Part shown: positions 9,801-17,310 of the stretch, piece by piece
How positions within the stretch are numbered: position 1 is the first letter of the stretch
Layout of the letters: each line of letters starts with the position of its first letter
The notes under the pieces: generated by a model
The model's input: the letters and a program-made list of their open reading frames with translations, nothing else
What the model was told of the DNA's origin: nothing
Databases searched by the model: none
Translations under genes and position numbers: made by a program
Assembly (NCBI RefSeq): GCF_900323545.1
Contig: NZ_OOHN01000008.1
Coordinates: 859,144-923,143, forward strand
Direction: 5' to 3'
Length of the DNA stretch: 64,000 nt
Source: Actinomyces sp. Marseille-P3109
GTDB taxonomy: Bacteria; Actinomycetota; Actinomycetes; Actinomycetales; Actinomycetaceae

Positions 9801-10292
9801 CACCAGGAACGAGGTACATGGTTCCAACCCACGCTTCCGGGCACTGCTGTCGGCGCCGTCGCCCCGGCCCTGCCGGCCATGACCAGTCGCGAGCAGCAAG
9901 CAGCCGACCTGAACCTCACCGGAGTATCCACCCACGGCTCGCCTTTGACGTCTCTGCGTCCCGGACTGATGGCCGACGGCGTGCTGACGACCGCCGACCT
10001 CTCCAACCAGGAGCACGGAAGCCGGGTTCGGGTTGCGGGCGTCGTCACCCACCGGCAGCGGCCTCACACGGCCTCCGGCATGATCTTCCTCAATCTGGAG
10101 GATGAGACCGGCCTGCTCAACGTTGTCTGCCGAGCCGGCATGTGGCGTCGTTACCGCAGCATCGGTAGGCGCGCCGGCGCGCTCATCGTGCGCGGTACGG
10201 TCGAGAGGGGAGACGGGGTCATCGCCGTCATGGCCGAGCATCTCCAGCCTCTCCCCGGAGTTCCTGTCACCGGCAGCCGGGACTGGTGCTGA
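6894..10292 (+). CDS. dnaE2: Error-prone DNA polymerase III alpha subunit DnaE2
   Basis: DnaE2 performs translesion synthesis with ImuA/ImuB in the SOS response. The 1132-residue product starts with the PHP domain ('ELHAHSAYSFLDGANEP', 'ALTDHDG'). It then has the polymerase core with 'GRGSAANSAVCYALG' near residue 390 and the catalytic 'PDIDLDIE' near residue 426. A helix-hairpin-helix region ('IRGLGARAAQAI') follows, and a C-terminal OB domain ('VRVAGVVTHRQRPHTASG'). The length is that of DnaE2 rather than replicative DnaE1. The ATG at 6894 is chosen because the PHP domain begins right after it; the frame is open upstream into the HNH gene but without homology. No SOS box is seen directly upstream, so transcription may come from the HNH promoter or from imuB-side promoters. 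Confidence 0.93.
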   Translation: MTSRHRYAELHAHSAYSFLDGANEPDDLASAAVELGLEALALTDHDGVPGIVKHAQAGRAYGLPTVHGTELTLADGSHLPVLARNPVGYHRLVSAISQHNLDAGERREPAHDLPTLASALRAAPTSHTGGACGTCLVLTGTSNGPLRRALGDPRRPGTWDLAAADACLGRLAELFAAPDRGRPTSTTTGDTQVEGDATVGLAVELTLDGGPTDAALTETLTRLAHAHRLPLVATGAVRCARPTDARLADVLTATRLVTDLEGARGHLPAIGRWLRGARDMARLHRRSPDAVDLAADLASDLAFDLALIAPDLPDVDVPTGHTPTTWLRELTYQGASRRYGTPQEHPRAWEVLNHELDVIESLGFPGYFLIVHSIVEFCRQSGILCQGRGSAANSAVCYALGITAVDAVRHKMLFERFLSPGRAGYPDIDLDIEACRREEVIQHVYARYGRDCAAQVANVIAYRPRSAVRDAARALGHPSGLQDTWARQMDRWTTVRPGGLTGQSDEVPEPVLDIAENLLRLPRHLGVHPGGMVLCGRPVTEVCPVRWAAMDNRSVLQWDKDDCAEAGLVKFDLLGLGELTALRLAFTTLAERGQTVPDVIEEGELRTSQSGRPWGLHTLPEEDPAVYRLLAAADTVGVFQVESRAQMATLPRLRPQEFYDIVVEVALIRPGPIQGDAVNPYIRRRLDREEIAYLHDSLKPALAKTLGVPLFQEQLMQIAVDAAGFSPAEADTLRQAMGAKRSIERMEALHDRLVSGMKGRGIDEPTAEKIYSKLRSFAEFGFPESHAFSFAYLVYASAWLKARKPEDFYAGVLAAQPMGFWSPQSLVADARRHGVRVLPADVNYSPAHATVEQREDHRHADRSDQWEPLTPHPAVLSPLDVHDDLAVRLGLAPIRGLGARAAQAIVTERCAHGPYRNLADLARRVRLSRSRLEALAASGALDSLGVERRRALWAAGVLSDEHGQCRGASHQERGTWFQPTLPGTAVGAVAPALPAMTSREQQAADLNLTGVSTHGSPLTSLRPGLMADGVLTTADLSNQEHGSRVRVAGVVTHRQRPHTASGMIFLNLEDETGLLNVVCRAGMWRRYRSIGRRAGALIVRGTVERGDGVIAVMAEHLQPLPGVPVTGSRDWC

Positions 10293-10304
10293 GTGTCGGA
10301 GCCG

Positions 10305-11780
10305 TCACTCCCTGCTGGAGGAGTACGTGGGTAGCTCGCCAGTGACCGGAGCGTCCTTGACGTGCAGCTCGGAGTAGACGGACCAGAGCACGCTGATCAG
10401 CGGCACCGCGACGATCGCGCCGAGCAGCCCGGAGGCATAGGTCCCCAGAGCGACGCCGATGATCACCACGACCGGGTGCAGAGAGACCTGGCGGCCCATG
10501 ATGAGGGGCTGGAGAATGTGCCCCTCGATCTGGCCGATGCCGGCCACCCCCACGCCGACGACGATCATGGTGATGAGGCCACCCGAGGCCAGGGCCACCA
10601 CCATGGCCACGAGCATCGCCAGGGGGGCGCCGATGATCGGGATGAAGGCGCCGATGAACACGAGTACCGCAAGAGGCGCCGCCAACGGGATTCCCACCAG
10701 CTGCAGGAAGACCCCGGCCATGATGGCGTCGGTCAGTGCCACCAGCACGGTGCCGCGCGCGTACCCGGCGAAGGTGTACCAGCCAGCTCCCGCCGCCCGG
10801 TGGGTCGACTCGCGCATCGTGGCGGGCAGCTCATTGAGGAACCAGCGCCACATCTTCCCCCCGGAGGCGAGGAAGAAGATCGTCACGAACAGGGCCAGTG
10901 CCAGGACCGTGAGGACATCGACGACGGCGCTCGCGTTGGAGACCACCTCTGAAGCCAGGGATGGAGCATTGGACTGCAGGTAGTGCTGCCCCTGGCGCAA
11001 CCAGACCTGGATCTGGTAGTAGACCTGCTGTTGCGTCAGGTGCAACGGCCCATGCTCCAGGAAGTCCATGATCGTGTCGAGGCCGTCACTGAACTGGGAG
11101 GCCAGGGAGTTCCACTGGCTGGTCACGGAGGTCACCACGTAGGTGACTAGTCCCGCAATCGCGCCGATGGCGGTCAACAGTGCCAGGAAGGTCGCCGGGT
11201 AGCGGGGCATGACCCTGGCGAAGAGGTTCACCATCGGTTGGAGGATCGAGGTGAACACCAACGCCATGAACAGGCCGATGAACACCGGGATCACTTGCGA
11301 GGTGGCGTAGAAAATGAGGCCGATCACGATGATGATGCCCAGCCCGAGCCATGCCCCCATGCCGCCGCGCACCAGCCAGGAGGGCAGGGAGTCCATGACG
11401 GAGGAACGGGTCGTCACTGTCTCGGGGAAGGACAGCGAGGGCGCCACCCGGACATGGGTGGTGGACACCGGGGGAGTGGCCGGGGTCGTTGCCGCAGTAT
11501 CGTCCGGGTCGGGTTCCCAGTGCAGGTGGTAGTCGCGGTCCGCCTGTCTGCGTCTCTCCGCCCAGTCGATCCCTCGGTCCAGTGCCGTGCGAGCGTTCTT
11601 GAGCCGCCCCAGGAGGCCACTACTGCTCAGAAGCTGGGACGATCTCCTTTCTGAGCCGGCTGACTGAGCCGGCTCAGGGGAGCCGGGGATCTTGGAGGAG
11701 TCGGGAGCCTCAGCAGATGTGCCCTCTGATGGGGAACTGGTGGTTGCCATGGGGTAAGCGTTCAGTCCTTCACTGGTCAT
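10305..11780 (-). CDS. AI-2E family transporter (membrane protein)
   Basis: The product has about 491 residues. A Ser/Pro-rich cytoplasmic N-terminus of about 130 residues is followed by the typical AI-2E (PerM/TqsA-type) membrane domain of around eight helices. The characteristic central amphipathic region ('QVYYQIQVWLRQGQHYLQ') and the conserved 'FIPIIGAPLAM' and 'GQIEGHILQPLIMG' blocks are present. Family members export small molecules or ions (autoinducer-2 exporters, Na+/H+ antiporters); the substrate here is unknown. The start is uncertain: ATG at 11780 or 11750, neither with a clear Shine-Dalgarno sequence. It is divergent from the mutarotase gene, 39 bp apart if the longer form is right, and convergent with dnaE2. 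Confidence 0.85.
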   Translation of the reverse strand: MTSEGLNAYPMATTSSPSEGTSAEAPDSSKIPGSPEPAQSAGSERRSSQLLSSSGLLGRLKNARTALDRGIDWAERRRQADRDYHLHWEPDPDDTAATTPATPPVSTTHVRVAPSLSFPETVTTRSSVMDSLPSWLVRGGMGAWLGLGIIIVIGLIFYATSQVIPVFIGLFMALVFTSILQPMVNLFARVMPRYPATFLALLTAIGAIAGLVTYVVTSVTSQWNSLASQFSDGLDTIMDFLEHGPLHLTQQQVYYQIQVWLRQGQHYLQSNAPSLASEVVSNASAVVDVLTVLALALFVTIFFLASGGKMWRWFLNELPATMRESTHRAAGAGWYTFAGYARGTVLVALTDAIMAGVFLQLVGIPLAAPLAVLVFIGAFIPIIGAPLAMLVAMVVALASGGLITMIVVGVGVAGIGQIEGHILQPLIMGRQVSLHPVVVIIGVALGTYASGLLGAIVAVPLISVLWSVYSELHVKDAPVTGELPTYSSSRE

Positions 11781-11819
11781 CGGGCTGACGAAACACGGAC
11801 AGCCTACTAGCGTGGCCCC

Positions 11820-12734
11820 ATGACCGTCCCGAATGTCAGCAATCCGACTCACTCCATTGCGACGACGAGCCCGGTGCGTCTACCCCGCACCGCCGCGCTC
11901 GGACCGGGGGCGGGAGGGCAGCCGCGGCTCCTCATCGACGCCCCGGCCGGTGCTGCGGAGATCTACCTTCACGGCGCCACCATGACCTCGTGGGTGCCGC
12001 GCGGCGGGTCGGAGGTCATCTTCACCTCGCGGCAGGCGGTCTTTGACGGCACGACCGCCATTCGTGGAGGAATTCCTCTGTGCCTGCCCGAGTTCGGAGT
12101 GGGCATCAACGGAGACGCCGTTCCGAAGCACGGTTGGGCACGCATCGCCCCCTGGCAGTTGCGAACTGTTACCAGCACTGACGACGGCGGTGTCCGAGCC
12201 CTCCTATCCGTCAGTCGTGACCGCCTGACCGCGCTCTACGAGGTGGAGGTCGGCGAGACCCTGCGTGTGGGGCTGAGTCTGCGCAACGAGGGGACCGAAC
12301 CCCGCACGGTGGAGGCCGCCGCTCACACCTACCTTCTGGTTCAGGATGTCACCGCCAGCCTTATCAGCGGACTCGACGGTGCCTCCTACAGTGACAATCT
12401 GGCGCGCACCCCCCAGGAAAGCCGGTGTGTCCAGACGGGCGACGTCAAGATCTCCGGTCCCGTGGACCGCATCTACGACTCCGCCGCACCGGTCACGGTG
12501 ACCGACCCCGGACACCAGCGCACGATCCACATCGACAAGCGCAACGCCCCCTCCACCATCGTGTGGAACCCCTGGTCCACCTACAGCGTCCCCATGCCGG
12601 ACATGGCCGACGACGAATTCCCGACCATGGTCTGCGTCGAGGCTGGAGCCGTGCGCGAGCATGCCCCCACCATCGAGCCCGGGGCGAGCTGGTCCATGCA
12701 GGTGACCCTCAGCGTTGAGAACAGTGGGATGTGA
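11820..12734 (+). CDS. Aldose epimerase-fold protein, D-hexose-6-phosphate mutarotase-like
   Basis: The 304-residue product matches the YeaD-type branch of the galactose mutarotase family, which interconverts the anomers of hexose 6-phosphates. Recognisable blocks are 'YLHGATMTSWVP', 'IRGGIPLCLPEFG', 'PKHGWAR' (catalytic His region), 'AAHTYLLV' and 'WNPWSTYSVPMPDM' ending with 'TMVCVEAG', which contains the catalytic Glu position of the family. About 35 extra residues precede the domain. The gene is monocistronic and is followed by the tRNA-Leu promoter region. Confidence 0.85.
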   Translation: MTVPNVSNPTHSIATTSPVRLPRTAALGPGAGGQPRLLIDAPAGAAEIYLHGATMTSWVPRGGSEVIFTSRQAVFDGTTAIRGGIPLCLPEFGVGINGDAVPKHGWARIAPWQLRTVTSTDDGGVRALLSVSRDRLTALYEVEVGETLRVGLSLRNEGTEPRTVEAAAHTYLLVQDVTASLISGLDGASYSDNLARTPQESRCVQTGDVKISGPVDRIYDSAAPVTVTDPGHQRTIHIDKRNAPSTIVWNPWSTYSVPMPDMADDEFPTMVCVEAGAVREHAPTIEPGASWSMQVTLSVENSGM

Positions 12735-12847
12735 TGGGAAGCACTCAGGGGTAGTTTGGTGGCCTCGGCCGCCGTCGTGCTAAGTTTCTCTGCGTCGCCG
12801 GAGCGAGTCTCCAGCGGAGCCGCTGAGAGACGGCGGAGACAACACAA

Positions 12848-12938
12848 GTCCGAGTGGCGGAATAGGTAGACGCGCTAGCTTGAGGTGCTAGTGCCTTATT
12901 AAACGGGCGTGGGGGTTCAAGTCCCCCCTCGGACACCA
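12848..12938 (+). tRNA. tRNA-Leu (anticodon GAG)
   Basis: The acceptor strands GTCCGAG (12848-12854) and CTCGGAC (12928-12934) pair fully, followed by A73 and an encoded CCA. The anticodon arm CTAGC-TTGAGGT-GCTAG has GAG at 12882-12884. The long variable arm expected of class II tRNA-Leu is present. The T arm is GGGGG-TTCAAGT-CCCCC. Confidence 0.97.
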
Positions 12939-12943
12939 CCGAC

Positions 12944-12981
12944 ACATGATCCCCGGAACCTTGAGGTTCCGGGGATCATGT
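12944..12981. terminator. Strong hairpin between tRNA-Leu and the DUF805 pseudogene
   Basis: A perfect 17-bp stem (12944-12960 with 12965-12981) and a TTGA loop. It lies downstream of both the plus-strand tRNA and the minus-strand DUF805 gene, so it may serve both. A near-copy lies downstream of the intact DUF805 gene. Confidence 0.75.
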
Positions 12982-13002
12982 CATTTCCGCGAGGAGGATG
13001 AG

Positions 13003-13508
13003 TCAGCTCCACTCTGGGCGGTAGAGGTCCGGGCGGGACTCGAAGCAGCACAGGATGAGCGGCACGATGTCTAGTCCAAAGAGGACGAAGAGAACCCACA
13101 AGCCGGATTTTCCTGTGTCGTGTAGCCGCCGCACCATGACGGCGAGGCGGGGGAGGAGAGTTGCTAGCCCGAAGATACCTATGATTCCTATCGTGAGAAT
13201 GCCGAAAAATCCTGCTGAGGCATCGGAGGCGTCGTTAGCGATCAGTGCTGCGATGCCAACGCCGAACACGAGATACAGAGCGAAGAGACTGACGACTATG
13301 AACAGGAAGGACCACCAGAACTCCGAACGCGAGGCGTAGCCGCGGAACTGGGCGTAGCGCTGGAAGAAGCGCTTGACGGCCTCGCCGAAGCTCGCCCCCG
13401 GAAGGGGGCGATGTCAGGGGTCAGGGATGGAGCCCCGAAGCCGAACTGGTTGGGGGCGCCGTAGGGCACCTGGCCGCCATAGGGCGCAGGGCCACTTGCG
13501 TAGGACAT
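13003..13508 (-). pseudogene. DUF805 membrane protein gene with a one-base frameshift
   Basis: The gene begins at 13508 with MSYASGPAPYGG and continues to about residue 38 ('PDIAPF'). There the frame shifts within the C/G run at about 13391-13408. In the alternative frame the protein continues as GASFGEAVKRFF...SRSEFWWSF and ends with 'RRLHDTGKSG' and 'SRPDLYRPEW', exactly the DUF805 layout of its neighbour at 13789-14325. One missing base in a homopolymer-rich stretch explains the break. It could be a real null allele or a sequencing error. Without the shift the product would be about 168 residues with a Pro/Gly-rich N-terminus and several membrane segments. Confidence 0.85.
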
Positions 13509-13730
13509 GAATCCTCCAAGTGAGACTGAGAGGCGGTGAGGAGCAATCCGCGTCCAGCACGCCTCGAGGGAAATACTGATGCCGTGCCTGGGTCAGCGTG
13601 GCGGAGAAAGCCTAGAGGCAGAGTTCGCCCCTGTCATCTTGACGGCGCATGCCGATATGGTGAGTTCTTCCTCTTGCCTTCCCGCAATTTCATGGCAGAA
13701 ACAATGAGTTCTCGTATGCGAGCTATTAAA

Positions 13731-13768
13731 ACGTGATCCCCGCAACCTCAAGGTTGCGGGGATCACGT
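13731..13768. terminator. Hairpin terminator downstream of the intact DUF805 gene
   Basis: An 18-bp perfect stem (13731-13748 with 13751-13768) with the core GATCCCCGCAACC. The sequence is closely related to the hairpin at 12944-12981, suggesting gene and terminator were duplicated together. Confidence 0.7.
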
Positions 13769-13788
13769 CATACTCGCTGGAGGTGAAG

Positions 13789-14325
13789 TCAGTTCCACTC
13801 GGGGCGGTAGAGGTCGGGGCGTGACTCTGACGCGAGAAGAACCAACAGCCAGATCGGCCCGATGATCGGCAGCCACCCGATGAAGAACCAGAATCCTGAC
13901 TTGCCAGTGTCGTGCAGGCGCCGCACCAAGGAAGAGAGGTTCGGCAAGAGAACCGCGAGACCATAAAGCGAGGCGATGCCGGACATGACGTAGAAACTGG
14001 CGGGATACACGGGGGTCATCGAGGGGTCGCCGTTCTGGGCTGCTTCGATAGCCTCGGACATGGCGGTCATCATCGGGATCACCGTGAAGAGGGAAAAGAT
14101 GAAGCCGATGATGGTATTGACCAACCACGGCCACCAGTACTCCGAGCGGGAGGCGTAGCCGCGGAACTGGGCGTAGCGCTGGAAGTAGCGCTTGATGGCC
14201 TCGCCGACGGACGCGCCGGGGAGCGGGGCGACATCGGGGCTCAGGGCAGGGGCCCCGAACTGTTGAGGGGCGCCGTAGGGGGCCTGGCCGGTAGGGTTCG
14301 GGTTGGGGACGCTTCCGTAAGACAT
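13789..14325 (-). CDS. DUF805 domain-containing membrane protein
   Basis: The product is 178 residues. A Pro/Gly/Gln-rich N-terminal tail of about 40 residues is followed by 'EAIKRYFQRYAQFRGYASRS', four or so hydrophobic segments, and the DUF805 hallmark 'VRRLHDTGKSGFW'. The C-terminal end 'ESRPDLYRPEWN' is shared with the adjacent frameshifted paralogue. DUF805 proteins are small inner-membrane proteins of unknown function. It is monocistronic with its own terminator. The sequence before the ATG is AT-rich for this genome ('catatgagatg' region). Confidence 0.9.
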   Translation of the reverse strand: MSYGSVPNPNPTGQAPYGAPQQFGAPALSPDVAPLPGASVGEAIKRYFQRYAQFRGYASRSEYWWPWLVNTIIGFIFSLFTVIPMMTAMSEAIEAAQNGDPSMTPVYPASFYVMSGIASLYGLAVLLPNLSSLVRRLHDTGKSGFWFFIGWLPIIGPIWLLVLLASESRPDLYRPEWN

Positions 14326-14515
14326 TCATCCTCCATATGAGATGCGGTCGGGGGAATCGTGGGCATGCGTGGCAAGAGCCAACAACTCTTGTGTCGCAAA
14401 ATCGCTCTGCCTGTGCCAGCCTAGGCGCATGACGTTGCTGACGCCATCCCAGTGCCCACATTTGTCATGGGCAGTACTTCCCGAGATTCTCATGACTCGC
14501 CGGTAATCTGGTCCG

Positions 14516-15775
14516 GTGCTACCCGCCATCCCGCTGCACAGCCGTCTGAGACCGCGGCGCGGTCCCGAGCTGCTTCGAGCCCGAGCCGCGGTGTACCTGG
14601 TGTTCCTGGCCAATGGCTTGGGCTTCGCCAACCTGGTTCCGCGATTCCCTGAGATCGTGGAGCAACTGGGCCTGAGCAAGGCGGCCTTCGGGCAGGCCGT
14701 GGCCGCGGCCAGTGTCGGTGCCCTCGTGGCGGGGTTGGCTGCATCCTGGCTCATCTCCCGTCTGACCTCGGCGAGGGTCGCCAGCCTGGGCATGCTCGTG
14801 GTCGCACTGGCGCTCCTCGGCGCAGGTCTGGCCCGCTCGTGGATCGTTCTGGCGGCCTGTCTCCTGGTCATGGGCGGGACAGACGCCATCGTCGACGTCG
14901 CCCAGAATGCGCACGGCCTGCGCGTCCAGCGCCGCTGGGGCGCTTCCATCGTGACGAGCTTCCACGCCTCCTGGTCACTGGGGGCGGTCCTGGGCGCGGC
15001 CATGGGGCAAGCCATGGCCGGAGCCGGCGTGGGGTTGGGGACCCATATGACGCTCACGGCGATGGTGCTTCTGGTCATTTCGGTGGGCCCCCTGCTCGTG
15101 GGCTGGTTCCTGCCCGGTCATGACTCCGCTGAGCGCGCTCCCGATCAGGTCGGCGCCTTCGACGACTCCCGCGAGGCGCCACCGACTGTCTCGTCGCGTC
15201 GCTCGCTCCCAGTGACGATCCTCGTCCTCGGCGTCGTCGGCCTGCTGTGCGCCGACTCTATGTTCCCCGAGGACGTGGCCATGAACTGGTCGTCCCTGCT
15301 CCTGTCCGAGCAGGGCGCTACCGCCGGCCGTGTGGGGCTGGGACTCGTGGCGCTCCAGGGGACGATGATCGTGGGGCGTCTGGTAGGGGACCGGATCATC
15401 GACGCCGTCGGTCAGCGAGCCGTCATCGCCTGGGGCGGAGCCCTGGTAACCCTTGGCATGAGCATCGCACTCCTGCTCTCCTCCGTCGCCGGAACACTGA
15501 TCGGGATGGCCATCTCCGGGGCCGGCTGCGCCGTCGCCGTGCCCGTGACCTATTCCGCGGCCGACGACATCGAAGGGCTTCCTCCTGGGCTGGGCCTGAC
15601 CATCGTGTCCTGGCTCGCCCGCCTCACGGGACTTCTGGCGCCACCGGTTGTCGGCTGGCTCGCCGATGACCACGGGTTGTGGGTAGCCCTGGCCTACGGC
15701 CTGCTGGGAGGTCTCGTCATGGTCACCTGCTGGCCGGTCCTGCGACGCCGGCCCGCTGAGGCAAGAGCCTCCTAA
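14516..15775 (+). CDS. MFS transporter, YbjJ-like
   Basis: The product has 419 residues and about 12 hydrophobic segments. The first helix reads 'FLANGLGFANLVPRFPEI' and is followed by 'LGLSKAAFGQAV', a pattern of the YbjJ-type subgroup of the major facilitator superfamily. The central loop (about residues 205-225) is polar and separates the two six-helix halves. The substrate is unknown. The GTG at 14516 is supported by TAATCT at 14504-14509, 6 nt upstream, consistent with a leaderless message. The gene is convergent with the split membrane-protein gene, whose stop codon is only 3 bp away. Confidence 0.85.
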   Translation: MLPAIPLHSRLRPRRGPELLRARAAVYLVFLANGLGFANLVPRFPEIVEQLGLSKAAFGQAVAAASVGALVAGLAASWLISRLTSARVASLGMLVVALALLGAGLARSWIVLAACLLVMGGTDAIVDVAQNAHGLRVQRRWGASIVTSFHASWSLGAVLGAAMGQAMAGAGVGLGTHMTLTAMVLLVISVGPLLVGWFLPGHDSAERAPDQVGAFDDSREAPPTVSSRRSLPVTILVLGVVGLLCADSMFPEDVAMNWSSLLLSEQGATAGRVGLGLVALQGTMIVGRLVGDRIIDAVGQRAVIAWGGALVTLGMSIALLLSSVAGTLIGMAISGAGCAVAVPVTYSAADDIEGLPPGLGLTIVSWLARLTGLLAPPVVGWLADDHGLWVALAYGLLGGLVMVTCWPVLRRRPAEARAS

Positions 15776-15778
15776 GAC

Positions 15779-17193
15779 TCAGAGGAGTCCTGCTCGACGG
15801 CGACGTTCAGCATCACGCCGTCGGGCCCAGAGATGCCCGAGGACAACGATCACCAGTGCCAGCGCGATCGTCAGCAACACGATGACGGAGGAAGCGAGAG
15901 GTAGCTGCGGCTCTGGGGACGAGGAGTCGAACATCGCCGCCGTCTTGAAGTGGGCGAAGGAGTAGAAGGCAAGCAGGAAACCGACAGTCATCAGTGGCCA
16001 GAACGCCGCTGCCGCAACACGCCAATTGTCCTCGCGGCGTCGTGCCGCGCACCAGGGGTCAAGACTCGCCACGTCAATGTCCTCGACCAGCAGGCGGTAG
16101 GGCTGCTCCTCTCCGGGAATCGTGGCGGGGTGAGCCAGCAGCATCCGGTCGCACACTCGCATCGATCCGATGATGACGACAGCGGCGATTCCTGAGCCCA
16201 GGAGCACGAAGGGAAGAAGAGGTAGTACACCAAGGCGCACGAACGATCCGATGACCAAGGAGCCGAGACCCAGGAAGCAGGCGAAGATGACTGCTCCCTT
16301 GGCGGCTCGGCCCCGTGCCTCTCGATGAAGTCTGCTGATGTCTGAGGGATCCGGCCAGGTCGGCCCCATACGGCCGTCACGGGTAGCGCCGCGTGCAACG
16401 GTGCCACCGCCCGGATGAGTGATGAGGTCCCGTCGCCGCCCAGCCTCAATGTCCAGAGGACGCGACGAGCCGGGCTCCTGCCCGGACATCTGGGTCAGGA
16501 CTGTGCGAAGCAGCCCCCACTGCTCCTCTGCGACAAACGGGGGAGTTCGCAGTATCCAGGCCCGGCGGAGGTTGGCACTGGCCAGAAGCACTCCGATCAG
16601 CATGAGGATGGTGATCGGGATCAGGAAGATGCTGCGCGGATCGAATCCAGCGGGAGCCGGGGAGCTGGAGAAGGCCAGCCGGAGCTGGAGAAGGCCAGCT
16701 GGATCCGCACCGCGATGAAGATGGCGACAGTCACGATGACGAGGCCGAGGAGCCCCTGCACCACGTGGCGGACTGCGCCGGAGCTGACCTGGGCCGAAAG
16801 TGCAGCGGATCCAGGATCGTAGGAGCTGATTGCGGTATCGATCACCTGGCGGACGTGCTGCTCGTTAGCGACAGATGCCGGGACGGTGAGACGCTCGCGC
16901 ACCAGGGGGAGAGTGCTGACCGACGTCAGACCGGACTCGTAGTAGGGGACTCGCCTGGTCCGGTACGGAGAAGGTCTCAGTGGGGAGGAAACCGTGTCGT
17001 GAGGCCTTGCCACGCCCGTTTCGCCGGCGTTGTCCACGCCGTAGCTGTGCTGTTCGACTCTGACGACGCGGGCGGGAACTCTCTGCTCGACGGTGATGAC
17101 GTCACCCTGCCTGCCCACTCGTGCCGAGGGCAGCTTCCAACGGGGGATCGCGGGACCGTGGTGTCGGCTTTCAGGTGCGGGGGCGGTAGTCAC
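15779..17193 (-). pseudogene. Membrane protein gene split by a 20-bp tandem duplication
   Basis: Two ORFs, 17193-16621 (190 residues) and 16603-15779 (274 residues), are in different frames. Between them, 16661-16680 and 16681-16700 are a tandem 20-bp repeat with one mismatch. Removing one copy restores a single frame of 465 codons: the first half's 'RIQLAFSSS' then reads 'PAPAGFDPRSIFLIPITI', completing a transmembrane segment, and runs straight into 'MLIGVLLASANLRRAW'. The joined product would be about 464 residues with four to six membrane helices; the N-terminal 140 residues are polar. No known family was recognised. As sequenced the gene is broken. Confidence 0.8.
16661..16700. repeat. 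20-bp tandem direct repeat
   Basis: Two adjacent copies differing only at the last base (C at 16680, T at 16700). The unit is not a multiple of three, so gain of one copy frameshifts the surrounding gene. Such repeats are prone to slippage and could revert. Confidence 0.95.
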
Positions 17194-17310
17194 TTAGGCT
17201 CTTCTCGTCGGGGTACTGCCCTCGAGCATAGGCCCGTGAAATGACCTGGGAGAGGATTGTGAGGGTCTCGTCAAGAGTGAGCCAGGGGAGGGGCGCTAGC
17301 ATCCTCCTCC

